A DNA stretch of 64,000 nucleotides from Lysinibacillus sphaericus (GTDB taxonomy: Bacteria; Bacillota; Bacilli; Bacillales_A; Planococcaceae). Position 1 is the first letter of the stretch. Each line of letters begins with the position of its first letter. Under the pieces are notes generated by a model that was not told the DNA's origin, did no database searches, and saw only the letters and a list, made by a program, of their open reading frames with translations. Positions 17,795-25,935 of this stretch are shown one piece after another. Where the stretch lies: positions 4,286,001-4,350,000 of the forward strand of contig NZ_CP019980.1 in the NCBI RefSeq assembly GCF_002982115.1, written 5' to 3'. The translations under genes were made by a program, and so were the position numbers.

Positions 17795-19831
17795 TTAAGC
17801 TGTTACGCTTTTATTATCATTGTCCATACCGTTACCGCCATACTTATGCTGTGTTAAAATTTGAATCACTACAAGCACAATAAAGATTGCGAGACCTGCC
17901 CAGTCAGAGAATTTTTCAGGATAGATGAGCAATAATCCAGCTACGATGGCAATCAGACGTTCAAACCACAACACTTTACGATACCAATAGCCAATTACGC
18001 CAGCACCAATTGCAACCATTCCCGTAACAGCCGTAAAGACTACCCATAATATTTGCGGTATCGTTGTATCAATCATTAATAAAGCTGGTGAGAAAACAAT
18101 CATATACGGAATAATAAATGCTGCAATGGCAAGTTTTGCAGAGTTTACACCAGTCTTAATTGGATCGCCACCTGATATTCCAGAAGCAGCAAATGCAGCA
18201 AGTGCTACTGGCGGTGTAATATCGGCAATAATACCAAAATAGAACACAAAGAAGTGCGCCGATAATAAGACAACAACTGGCACTAATTCTTGTGGTGTAT
18301 TAGGCGATAATAATGCCACAATCGCTGGTGCTGCAATGGTTGATGTAATAACATAGTTTGCCGTTGTTGGAGCACCCATTCCTAAAATTAGTGAAGCAAT
18401 CATAACGAAAACAAGTGTTAAAATAATACTTCCTCCAGCTAAAGCTACTAAACTATTAGCTAAACTTAAGCCTAAACCTGTTTTAACCACTACCCCTACA
18501 ATAATACCAGCGCAAGCTGTTGCCGCAACTACACCAAGTGCTGTACGAGCTCCTTCAACTAGTGCATCGATAATATCTTTCGGCTTTAAGCGTGTATCTT
18601 TGTTAAACATCGCGACTGCAATGGATATTAAAATCCCATACAGTGCAGCATGCATAACAGGCGTACCTGTTAGCATCAGTATAATAATAGAAACAATTGG
18701 TAGTAACAGGTAAATCTTCTTAAATACCTCTTTACGATTTGGCATTTGATCATCACGTAAGCCTTTTAAGCCGACACGCTTCGCTTCAAAATGCGTCATA
18801 ATCCAAATACCTGTAAAATACAGCAACGCAGGAATAGCAGCTGCTTTTGCAATATCCCAATATGTAATTCCACGTCCAATGAACTCCACCATTAGAAATG
18901 CCGCAGCACCCATAATTGGAGGCATTAACTGCCCGCCAGTAGAAGCAGCCGCTTCAACTGCACCAGCAAATTCTTTACGGTATCCTAGCTTTTTCATCAT
19001 CGGAATCGTGTATGAACCAGATGTGACTACATTGGCAACAGAGCTTCCTGAAATCATACCTTGTAGAGCACTTGAAAAGACAGCTACTTTTGCTGGCCCA
19101 CCAATTAATTTTCCAGCGAATGCTACAGCCAGATCATTAAAATATTGCCCAACTCCTGTTTTTACAAGAAATGCCCCGAATAATAAGAATACAAAGATAA
19201 ATGTAGCCGATACACTAATCGGTGTTCCTAAAATACCATCTGTCGTATAAAACATCAGATTCACAATACTTTCAAAATCCTGACCTCTATGCGCCATAAA
19301 GGCTGGGAAATAAGGACCGAAATAGGCATAAATTAAAAAACATACTGCGATAATCGTTATCGGTAAACCTACCGCTCGACGTGCAGCCTCAAGCACAAGA
19401 AAAACAGCTATTAAACCGACTATAAAATCCAACTGTGTAATGGTCCCATTGCGATTAACAAGTTCTGTATAATTCAATGCCCAATATGAACCGACTACTA
19501 CCGATAATAACGATAAAATATAATCAAACCATGCAATTTTATGCTTTGGCGCCTTTCTACGGGCTGGAAATAATAAGAAAATCAGAGCTAAACCAAACCC
19601 TAAGTGAATCGTCCGTTGAATGGGTGCTGTAAATTGCCCAAAAATCGCTGTATACAATTGAAACAATGAAAATGCCAATAATCCAAAGAAGATTATATGT
19701 TTCATAATGCCTGATATCGTTCGCACATTGGATTCGATATCGTATTTTTCAAGTATCGCTTGTTGCGCTTCAGCGGATATTTGTTCAAATTCTTCTTTTA
19801 CCTCGGTGTTACGTTCATGCTGTTTTGTCAT
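17795..19831 (-). CDS. TRAP transporter fused permease (TAXI type)
   Basis: The 678-residue protein fuses the small (DctQ-like, about residues 40-190) and large (DctM-like) membrane subunits. Conserved DctM-like segments visible are GMISGSSVANVVTSGSYTIP, AAASTGGQLMPPIMGAAAF and LGMGAPTTANYVI. With a TAXI receptor encoded upstream it forms a sodium- or proton-driven high-affinity uptake system; TAXI substrates are poorly known (glutamate/glutamine and 2-oxoglutarate in a few cases). Start follows AAAGGAG and overlaps the end of the DUF1850 gene by four bases, showing translational coupling. Confidence 0.92.
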   Translation of the reverse strand: MTKQHERNTEVKEEFEQISAEAQQAILEKYDIESNVRTISGIMKHIIFFGLLAFSLFQLYTAIFGQFTAPIQRTIHLGFGLALIFLLFPARRKAPKHKIAWFDYILSLLSVVVGSYWALNYTELVNRNGTITQLDFIVGLIAVFLVLEAARRAVGLPITIIAVCFLIYAYFGPYFPAFMAHRGQDFESIVNLMFYTTDGILGTPISVSATFIFVFLLFGAFLVKTGVGQYFNDLAVAFAGKLIGGPAKVAVFSSALQGMISGSSVANVVTSGSYTIPMMKKLGYRKEFAGAVEAAASTGGQLMPPIMGAAAFLMVEFIGRGITYWDIAKAAAIPALLYFTGIWIMTHFEAKRVGLKGLRDDQMPNRKEVFKKIYLLLPIVSIIILMLTGTPVMHAALYGILISIAVAMFNKDTRLKPKDIIDALVEGARTALGVVAATACAGIIVGVVVKTGLGLSLANSLVALAGGSIILTLVFVMIASLILGMGAPTTANYVITSTIAAPAIVALLSPNTPQELVPVVVLLSAHFFVFYFGIIADITPPVALAAFAASGISGGDPIKTGVNSAKLAIAAFIIPYMIVFSPALLMIDTTIPQILWVVFTAVTGMVAIGAGVIGYWYRKVLWFERLIAIVAGLLLIYPEKFSDWAGLAIFIVLVVIQILTQHKYGGNGMDNDNKSVTA

Positions 19832-20343
19832 TTCATCCTAACTCCTTTCCATCGTTCATAAAGCGATAATCGCTTCACCTCAAATAAATAGGACTTACCC
19901 CTTTGCAAATCTTTTTTTAAATCGTATTCTTGTTCCTTGTAAACAAACACAAGGTCTAAGTCTAAATCCCCGATATAAATTGTGAAGTTTTCAATGACTT
20001 CCTTGTCAAATCGCAAAAAATATTTACCATCTCGTTGTGTTAACGTTTGATTTTCCTCAGCGTAGCCAGGCATCCCAATTGCTAAGTCTTCATACTCCAT
20101 TCCAATCATTTGAATACGCTGTTCTTCTATACAACGATAATATTCCAGTACATCTGATTTATGGATAGAGTGTGTGTACCTTATACGAAAATCCTCATCA
20201 GATGTTAGTGGAATATAATGTACGATTGGATCGTCTACCCTTGTTTCTGTAAATGCGAATACCTTTTGAAGAGGAAGAAAAATAATGATGCCGAGGCATA
20301 TACAACATACGGCTATTACCAAACCTATTCTCCTCTTTCGCAT
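19828..20343 (-). CDS. DUF1850 protein of the TAXI-TRAP operon
   Basis: A 171-residue protein with one N-terminal membrane helix (IGLVIAVCCICLGIIIFLPL) and an extracytoplasmic domain with the family-typical RYTHSIHKSDVLEYYR. DUF1850 proteins are regularly encoded between TAXI receptors and fused TRAP permeases; the role is undefined, possibly receptor-permease docking. The ATG lies behind GGGGGAA. It overlaps the permease gene and follows an intercistronic hairpin after the receptor gene. Confidence 0.82.
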   Translation of the reverse strand: MRKRRIGLVIAVCCICLGIIIFLPLQKVFAFTETRVDDPIVHYIPLTSDEDFRIRYTHSIHKSDVLEYYRCIEEQRIQMIGMEYEDLAIGMPGYAEENQTLTQRDGKYFLRFDKEVIENFTIYIGDLDLDLVFVYKEQEYDLKKDLQRGKSYLFEVKRLSLYERWKGVRMK

Positions 20344-20401
20344 CACATCTGTTCCCCCACTTTAAAAACTATTCGCTATTTTGCTAGCATCTTTATGTAA
20401 C

Positions 20402-20441
20402 AAAAAGGGGCCCGAAGCTTTACGCAATCCGAGCCCCTTTC
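20402..20441 (-). terminator. Intercistronic terminator-like hairpin in the TRAP operon
   Basis: AAAGGGGC and GCCCCTTT pair around a 21-base loop, with TTTTTG following on the minus strand. Located between the receptor and DUF1850 genes, it probably lowers permease expression relative to the receptor by partial termination or by protecting the receptor mRNA 3' end. Confidence 0.7.
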
Positions 20442-20550
20442 ATGTTTAAGAAAATATAAAAAACCATTATCAATGTCCAAAAATCACCTTGTTAAACCAC
20501 GAGCAAATGTTCGTTTTTCAATAGCTTGGAACATGTAAAGCGATGTTGTC

Positions 20551-21546
20551 CTATTTATTTTCATCAAAGTATTTTTGAGCACCTGGATGAATATCAATAC
20601 TGATACCATCTAAAGCTGTTTCAGCTTTAATAAATGCACCTTTAGCATGTGAAATTTTGTCTGTATTACTATAAATCGCTTTTGTCATAGCATATACAAC
20701 ATCTTCTGGTAAATCCTTATTCACTGCTAACATCGCAAGAACAGAAACAGTCTCTGTATCATTCGCAATACCGTAAGTACCAGCTTTTACTGTATCTTTT
20801 GCATAGTAAGGATATTTGGCAATAAGCTCATCTGCTTTACCAGCATCTACACCGATAATATTAACTTTTGTCGTCGCATTTAATGCCTCTACAGCCCCTG
20901 TTGGTGTACCAGCAGTAATAAATGCCGCATCAATTTGGCCTGATTGAAGACCATCAGTAGACTCACCAAAATCAAGATTTTGCGCTTTAATGTCATCCAT
21001 TGTTAAACCATGAATTTCAAGTAATTGTTCAGCATTGGCATAAGTCCCAGAACCCGGAGCCCCTACAGAAACTTTTTTCCCTTTTAAATCTGCATATGTT
21101 TTAATACCAGAAGCTTCAGTTGTTACTAATTGAACAGTCTCTGGGTAAAGTGCACCTAATGCCGCAATCGTATCAATTTTTTTACCTTCAAACATGAATT
21201 TACCTTCAGTTGCGTAATAAGCGATATCTGTTTGCACAAACGCAATCTCACCTTTACCTTCTTGCAAGGCAGTCATATTTGCTGCAGAGGCTTGTGAAAC
21301 TTCTGCTGTCGTTTTAATACCTGTTTCTGTTGTAATTAAATCAGCAAATGTACCACCTAATGCATAGTAAGTACCTTGCGTTCCACCTGTTAATAAACTT
21401 AAAAATTTTGGCTTTTCAGAGCTAGCTGTATCACCATTCCCATTTTCCTTATCCGAACCTGTACTACTATCAGATCCACATGCCGCTAAAATTAATAGCG
21501 CAATGGCACTTAATAGCATGAATAATCTAAATTGCTTTTTCTTCAT
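20551..21546 (-). CDS. TAXI-family TRAP solute-binding lipoprotein
   Basis: The 331-residue protein starts with a lipoprotein signal peptide (MKKKQFRLFMLLSAIALLI, lipobox LAAC) and then shows the TAXI signature GGTQGTYYALGGTFADLI. Further conserved blocks are AFVQTDIAYYATEG, VGAPGSGTYANAEQLL and AAFITAGTPTGAVEAL. It should be anchored outside the membrane and deliver substrate to the fused permease encoded downstream. The ATG follows AAAGGGGGAAGG; a start 36 bases upstream would spoil the signal peptide. First gene of the operon. Confidence 0.92.
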   Translation of the reverse strand: MKKKQFRLFMLLSAIALLILAACGSDSSTGSDKENGNGDTASSEKPKFLSLLTGGTQGTYYALGGTFADLITTETGIKTTAEVSQASAANMTALQEGKGEIAFVQTDIAYYATEGKFMFEGKKIDTIAALGALYPETVQLVTTEASGIKTYADLKGKKVSVGAPGSGTYANAEQLLEIHGLTMDDIKAQNLDFGESTDGLQSGQIDAAFITAGTPTGAVEALNATTKVNIIGVDAGKADELIAKYPYYAKDTVKAGTYGIANDTETVSVLAMLAVNKDLPEDVVYAMTKAIYSNTDKISHAKGAFIKAETALDGISIDIHPGAQKYFDENK

Positions 21547-21973
21547 ATTAACCTTCCCCCTTTGGTTATAATTAAGAATCAATTTAAAATTATCAAATTT
21601 AGTATAATTATGTCAACCTATTTATAGTAAATTCAGATAATTATAATTATACAAAATGACATAAATACGAACAACACCCAATTATAATACGCTGTTATTT
21701 ACCCTTCTTTTTTCTCTAATAAACTAAAAAATACTCTACTACAATAAAATATACTAGTGTAGAAATGTATACATATTGTATAAAAATATACTCCTTGCTA
21801 GCTATTTATTTTTATTACATGGAAAATAGGATGAAACTCACAACCAACTACACAACGTAGTGGTGGAGGATGCATAAGCCCCGCCCGTCTATGCGAGCAG
21901 CCTGTAACGCAAAAAACCCCCCCACAATACGTAGTGGTAGGGTGTTTCAACTTTATGTTAACAAATTAGCCAA
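21547..21973. other. Intergenic region, AT-rich upstream of the TAXI gene
   Basis: Holds the (not clearly identifiable) promoter of the TRAP operon and, at the left-hand side of the sodC unit, its terminator. ACGTAGTGGT appears twice about 75 bases apart near 21856 and 21931. I see no gene. Confidence 0.5.
21911..21945 (-). terminator. Terminator after sodC copy 1
   Basis: ACCCTACCAC and GTGGGGGGGT form a stem around TACGTATT on the minus strand, followed by TTTTTTGCG. Confidence 0.75.
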
Positions 21974-22540
21974 CTAACTTCCTGACTGGATTGCTCCACA
22001 TGCAATTCTTGCACCTGAATTACCAGCAGGGTCTGTTTTATAATCGTCTGCTGCTTCATGGATAACTAATGAAGTACCTTCTCCATCCATTAAGGAATTT
22101 TCAGCATTCTTTTGTAATGTTACACCTTCAGCTAAGAAATTTAAATCTACCGTCCCATCTTCACCAACTTCTAAATTTGGTAAATCACCTAAATGATAAC
22201 CGTTAGGATTTAATTTTCCATGCTCCTTATTTGTTGGATTAAAATGCGAACCTGCCGATTCAAACTTAGGTGCTTCACACTTCGCTACTGAATGGATATG
22301 AATACCATGTGTGCCCGCTGGTAAACCACTTAATGCTAAAGTTACTTTAACCCCATTGTCTTCTTCCTCAAAAAAAGCATTCCCATAGCTCTCATTATTT
22401 GAACCAATTACTTTTGCAGTTGCCGTTAAAGACGAATTGGCATTAGAGTTAACGGCTACTTTTTCATCTTTCTTATCAAAAAGATTGCACCCTCCGACAA
22501 AGACAGTCAAAGAAATAATTAATATAGATATTTTTTTCAT
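21974..22540 (-). CDS. sodC: Cu/Zn superoxide dismutase lipoprotein, copy 1
   Basis: 188 residues: a lipoprotein signal (MKKISILIISLTVFVGGC) and a complete SodC domain. Copper and zinc ligands are all visible: H-x-H in THGIHIHSVAKC, the bridging and zinc His in GSHFNPTNKEHG, His and Asp in YHLGDLPNL, and the last copper His in SLVIHE; the active-site arginine is in GARIACG. It would dismutate superoxide outside the membrane. The start behind GAGGAGGT is preferred to a longer reading. A paralogue lies on the other side of an insertion sequence; unlike Bacillus subtilis YojM, no copper ligand is missing. Confidence 0.93.
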   Translation of the reverse strand: MKKISILIISLTVFVGGCNLFDKKDEKVAVNSNANSSLTATAKVIGSNNESYGNAFFEEEDNGVKVTLALSGLPAGTHGIHIHSVAKCEAPKFESAGSHFNPTNKEHGKLNPNGYHLGDLPNLEVGEDGTVDLNFLAEGVTLQKNAENSLMDGEGTSLVIHEAADDYKTDPAGNSGARIACGAIQSGS

Positions 22541-22686
22541 GTTATTACCTCCTCTATTTCTGATGGTACCCATCTCTACCAATAGTTATGCAATACATAC
22601 CGGTGTTTTCTCATCACACCATCAAAAGGTAATATCATGAAAACTGCTTGTAACAGTAATTAATGGCTATAGTCTTTATATTGAGC

Positions 22687-22748
22687 GTATTCGATTGACC
22701 CCAATCAATCGAATACTTACTATGCCGTTGATGGCCAAGCATAGTAAG
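22687..22748. repeat. Two abutting perfect hairpins upstream of sodC copy 1
   Basis: GTATTCGATTGA and its exact complement enclose a CCCCAA-centred loop; the next hairpin (CTTACTATGC and its complement) starts on the last base of the first. A weaker third pair (GTTTC/GAAAC) follows around 22799-22831. There is no ORF or T-tract. It could be a structured RNA or a repeat remnant near the IS insertion. Confidence 0.5.
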
Positions 22749-22852
22749 CCGTAACCCTATGCTTACATTTGTACTGTTTAGCAGGGGGCACCACTTGCGT
22801 TTCCATCAGTTAGTAGTGAAACCTTGTTATCGGTGCAAACTACAACAACAAA

Positions 22853-22867
22853 GAGGCTGGGACAAAA
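22853..22867. repeat. Left arm of a 15-bp inverted repeat enclosing the IS
   Basis: GAGGCTGGGACAAAA here is repeated in inverse orientation at 24386-24400. The pair probably formed one hairpin before an IS3-family element inserted between the arms. Confidence 0.65.
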
Positions 22868-22988
22868 GAGAAAAAGTGTTAGATTGATGGCAGGAACTGA
22901 CCCCAATAGGTATAGACAAATAAAAAAAGCATCTTCGATTGAAATTCGGGTATAGATACTTAAATTTCAATTTGGAGGTGTTTTTTCT

Positions 22989-23306
22989 ATGGGAACAAGA
23001 GTGAGTTATCCCTATGAAGTAAAAATGAAAGCGATTAAGATGCGATTAGCGGGTGTACCTGTCAAACAGATTCTATTGGAATTAAATATACGCCATAAAA
23101 CACAGGTCGAAACATGGGTGCGTTGGTATAGAAATGGTGAAGTCAATCGTTTGAAACAACCTGTAGGCAAACAATATATCTTTAATAAGGGTCCTGAACC
23201 GGACAATGAACAAACGAAATTAGCATTGGAAAACCGTTATTTAAAGCAACAAATTGAGGTGCTAAAAAAGTACGCAGAGTTGGAGAGGAAGTGGTTGGAG
23301 AAGTAG
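22989..23306 (+). CDS. IS3-family transposase OrfA (helix-turn-helix protein)
   Basis: 105 residues with an N-terminal HTH (YEVKMKAIKMRLAGVPVKQI) and a C-terminal leucine-rich coiled coil (LALENRYLKQQIEVLKKYAEL), the standard OrfA layout. It starts after TTGGAGGTG. The heptamer A AAA AAG at 23264-23270 is in the right phase for -1 ribosomal frameshifting, which would join OrfA to OrfB as the active OrfAB transposase. Confidence 0.92.
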   Translation: MGTRVSYPYEVKMKAIKMRLAGVPVKQILLELNIRHKTQVETWVRWYRNGEVNRLKQPVGKQYIFNKGPEPDNEQTKLALENRYLKQQIEVLKKYAELERKWLEK

Positions 23307-24139
23307 CAGTACAGTTAGTTGCGTCACTAAGAAGCATGATGTCTGTAAAGGACATTTGTAAACACTTTGGGATTGCACGATCTACCTACTATCGTTGGAA
23401 ACAGGCATCAACCGATGCAAGGTCTCGTCAAGCAATAGAGAGACGTATCGGTGAACTCTGTCGAGCAAATAAATTTCGCTATGGCTACAGAAAAATTACA
23501 GCACTCTTACGTCAAGAAATGTGCGTCAATCATAAAGTGGTTCAACGTATCATGCAAAAATATGGTTGGCAATGTCGCGTGAAAGTGAAAAAACGGAAAC
23601 GAACAGGACAACCTTATGCAATCGCAGCAAATTTATTAAATCGCGATTTTGAAGCCACCGCACCGTTACAGAAGCTCGTAACTGATATTACTTACTTGCC
23701 ATTTGGTCAAAAACAGTTGTATCTTTCAAGTATTCAAGATTTATATAATGGTGAAATTATTGCCTATTCGATTGGAGACTGCCAAGATACTGATTTTGTG
23801 CTGGATACATTAGCTCAACTTCATCATTTGCCCGAAGGGTGTACGTTGCACAGTGACCAAGGGGCGGTATACACATCGTATGATTATCAACAGGCCGTAA
23901 AAGCAAAAGGCATTACCATGAGCATGTCCCGTAAAGGTACGCCCGCTGATAATGCCCCAATCGAATCGTTTCATTCTGTGTTAAAGTCTGAAACATTCTA
24001 CTTAGACAATTTGAACAGTACTACGACGGCCATCGTAGAACAAACTGTCAAAGACTATATAAACTATTATAACAATAACCGAATTCAAACGAAACTAAAC
24101 AACCAGTCGCCGGTTCAATACCGACAACTGGTTGGGTAA
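23291..24139 (+). CDS. IS3-family transposase OrfB (DDE integrase core)
   Basis: 282 residues with HTH_21-like AREA (FRYGYRKITALLRQE) and the rve integrase core: D in KLVTDITYLPF, D in LHSDQGAVYTS and E in NAPIESFHSVLKSE, giving a full DDE triad, plus the terminal YNNNRIQTKLNNQSPVQYR motif. It overlaps orfA in the -1 frame and is probably made mostly as the OrfAB fusion from the slippery A AAA AAG. Confidence 0.94.
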   Translation: MVGEVAVQLVASLRSMMSVKDICKHFGIARSTYYRWKQASTDARSRQAIERRIGELCRANKFRYGYRKITALLRQEMCVNHKVVQRIMQKYGWQCRVKVKKRKRTGQPYAIAANLLNRDFEATAPLQKLVTDITYLPFGQKQLYLSSIQDLYNGEIIAYSIGDCQDTDFVLDTLAQLHHLPEGCTLHSDQGAVYTSYDYQQAVKAKGITMSMSRKGTPADNAPIESFHSVLKSETFYLDNLNSTTTAIVEQTVKDYINYYNNNRIQTKLNNQSPVQYRQLVG

Positions 24140-24200
24140 TGCTTTTTTGATTACTGTCTTATATATCGGGGTCAGTCCCGCAATCAATCTAACACTTTTT

Positions 24201-24400
24201 TGCAGCGCCGTTGTTGTCCGCTTCGGCGGTTCTTTCCGCGGGCACACACGTAAGCCGCAACCCTCGCTGTCCCGCAACACTTCTAATTTTTTATTTATTG
24301 CAAAAGCAAGAATAGCTAAGTGTGCTAAGTCTCCATATAGCAAAAATTTATGAACACCTTTCCTCTGTACCTTAAATTATTTTAGTTTTGTCCCAGCCTC
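24201..24400. repeat. GC-rich repeat remnant and right arm of the inverted repeat
   Basis: Directly beyond the IS is an unusually GC-rich stretch (TTGTCCGCTTCGGCGG, TTTCCGCGGGCAC) of the kind seen in dispersed intergenic repeats of Bacillaceae, then an AT-rich spacer, then TTTTGTCCCAGCCTC, complementary to the left arm at 22853. No coding sequence is convincing here. Confidence 0.55.
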
Positions 24401-24408
24401 CTTTTCTA

Positions 24409-24966
24409 TTATGATTGAATAACACCACATGCAATTCTTCCGCCTGATTCACCAGTAGGGTCTGTCATATGGTCGTCCTCGTTTTCATGAATAACAAGCG
24501 CAGTACCTTCCCCATCCATCAAAGAGTGTTCAGCATCTTTTTGTAACGTTACACCTTCTGCCAAGACACTCATAGTTGCAGTACCGTCCTCCGCTACCTC
24601 TAAATTCGGTAAATCCCCGAGATGATGGCCATGCGGATTATCCTTGCCATGCTCTTTCTGCGTTGGATTGAAATGCCCTCCTGCAGTACCGAAATCCGGC
24701 CCTTCGCATTTCCCTACTTCATGTATATGCATACCATGTTTTCCAGCAGGTAAACCACTTACCGTAACGGTTACTTTCACACCATCAGCCTGTTCTTCAA
24801 ATTTGGCTTCTCCTAAACTTTTATTATCCGAACTCATTACTTTCGCAGTGGCAGTTAAAGCAACCGAGCTATCTGATACTGATTGTTGTTCCGCTTTCTC
24901 ATCCTTATCAGCGCAGCCCACCAAAAAAACACCTAAAGAAATAATAAATAAAGTTGTCAATTTCAT
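24409..24966 (-). CDS. sodC: Cu/Zn superoxide dismutase lipoprotein, copy 2
   Basis: 185 residues with a lipoprotein signal (FIISLGVFLVGC) and a complete SodC domain: KHGMHIHEVGKC, GGHFNPTQKEHG, GHHLGDLPNL, ALVIHE and GGRIACG supply all copper/zinc ligands and the arginine. It is clearly paralogous to copy 1 (same LTATAKV and SLMDGEGT blocks) but diverged, so duplication is not recent. The ribosome binding site is weak (GGTAA). The additional His residues (NPHGHHLGD, EDDHMTD) may affect metal capture. Confidence 0.93.
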   Translation of the reverse strand: MKLTTLFIISLGVFLVGCADKDEKAEQQSVSDSSVALTATAKVMSSDNKSLGEAKFEEQADGVKVTVTVSGLPAGKHGMHIHEVGKCEGPDFGTAGGHFNPTQKEHGKDNPHGHHLGDLPNLEVAEDGTATMSVLAEGVTLQKDAEHSLMDGEGTALVIHENEDDHMTDPTGESGGRIACGVIQS

Positions 24967-25007
24967 TTTATTACCGTTGCCAAAAATCTATAAATATCTA
25001 TAAATCT

Positions 25008-25142
25008 TGTTTAATTCCCTGTTCAACAAGTCCGATTTCGATCGCTACAAGTAACCCATCTACTTTCGTTTGATATAACTCTCCGAGGGCGTAAATTCGG
25101 ATACAACGCATCCTACATATTAGCGTTATCTTGTTGGTGATA
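25008..25142 (-). ncRNA. Possible omega-RNA (reRNA) / right-end remnant of an IS200/IS605 element
   Basis: Immediately after the TnpB fossil the minus strand has a GGATGCGTTGTATCC hairpin and a terminal GGACTTGTTGAACAGGGAATT-like end (shown in part) resembling the right end of IS605-group elements, where the TnpB guide RNA is encoded. The match is by general appearance only, and the nuclease is dead. Confidence 0.35.
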
Positions 25143-25702
25143 TTATGCTAATTTATATTTGGCAAGATTAATACTTGCATTTAAATCCCTATCAATACAT
25201 AAGCCACAACTACAACTATAAACTCGATCTTTGAGTTTTAAGTCTTTGTTAATCTCCCCACAGTGACTGCAAGTTTTGGATGATGGATAAAATCTATCTG
25301 CTACTACGAACTCAATTCCTCTAAATTTACACTTATATTCAAGTTGTCGTTTGGTGAAGATAATTAGTCCGTATATTGTCAATCTTCTGTGGACTAGTCG
25401 TATCCGATTTTCAAGTTTTATAATATTTTTAGTTTTGACATACTCCTTTCCTTTTTTATTTTGTTTATATTTTCTAGTTACTTGTCTTTGTAGTCTTTTT
25501 AAGCTCTTTTCATTTTTTCTAACTACATAAGATTTTTTTTCCTAAGAACTGTATCGGCTAAAAATTCGCCTCCATTTTTATAATTTTCTTCTTGTTTTGC
25601 AAGTGTCCAATTATAGATAAATCTTGCTGTTCCTACTGATTGCCACAACTTTTGTTCTTGCGATTCACTTGGGTACAATCTAACTTTCTTTGCCAGTATC
25701 AT
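25143..25702 (-). pseudogene. tnpB: Decayed TnpB (IS200/IS605 OrfB) with two internal deletions
   Basis: Three collinear pieces of one TnpB survive on the minus strand. The N terminus (MILAKKVRLYPSESQEQKLW, ..TARFIYNWTLAKQEENY) ends at a frameshift and stop near 25523. A middle piece carries VVRKNEKSLKRLQRQVTRKY and NIIKLENRIRLVHRR. The C terminus carries RQLEYKCKFRGIEFVVADRF, the zinc ribbon CSHCG..CSCGLC and the last RuvC aspartate in DRDLNASINLA. The stretches that should hold RuvC-I Asp and RuvC-II Glu are deleted, so it cannot cleave DNA. Confidence 0.85.
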
Positions 25703-25892
25703 TCTCTAGCAACTCTCTTTTGAACTGTTTTGCCTATCTTATTTGCAACAATGAGATTACACTGCAACAACTATAAAATTAACTATTTTTGTATAGATTC
25801 ATTTAAACTATATCATCCTCCTTTTTTTATAGTTTATCATTTATCAGAATACTCTCGCAACTCATAACTAGGTATTTATCCTCATTACAAAT

Positions 25893-25930
25893 AAAGGGAT
25901 TTCTCAGAAAAATACTGAGAAATCCCTATG
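25893..25930. terminator. Bidirectional terminator after the 3D-domain gene
   Basis: AGGGATTTCTCAG and CTGAGAAATCCCT form a perfect 13-bp stem right after the minus-strand stop, with T-rich sequence beyond. Confidence 0.88.
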
Positions 25931-25935
25931 TTGTA

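Larger units (their letters stand above)
22871..24200 (+). mobile_element. IS3-family insertion sequence (IS150-like group)
   Basis: About 1.33 kb bounded by imperfect inverted repeats of roughly 30 bp: AGTGTTAGATTGATGGCAGG.. at the left against AGTGTTAGATTGATTGCGGG.. at the right, both reading into CTGACCCC. It contains overlapping orfA and orfB with an intact DDE triad, so it may be active. No clear target-site duplication is readable because both ends sit in A/T runs. It lies between two sodC paralogues. Confidence 0.9.

Noticed and set aside
24095..24353. ORFs on both strands at the right end of the IS
   Set aside because: They cover the IS end and a GC-rich repeat, have no ribosome binding site or recognisable domain.
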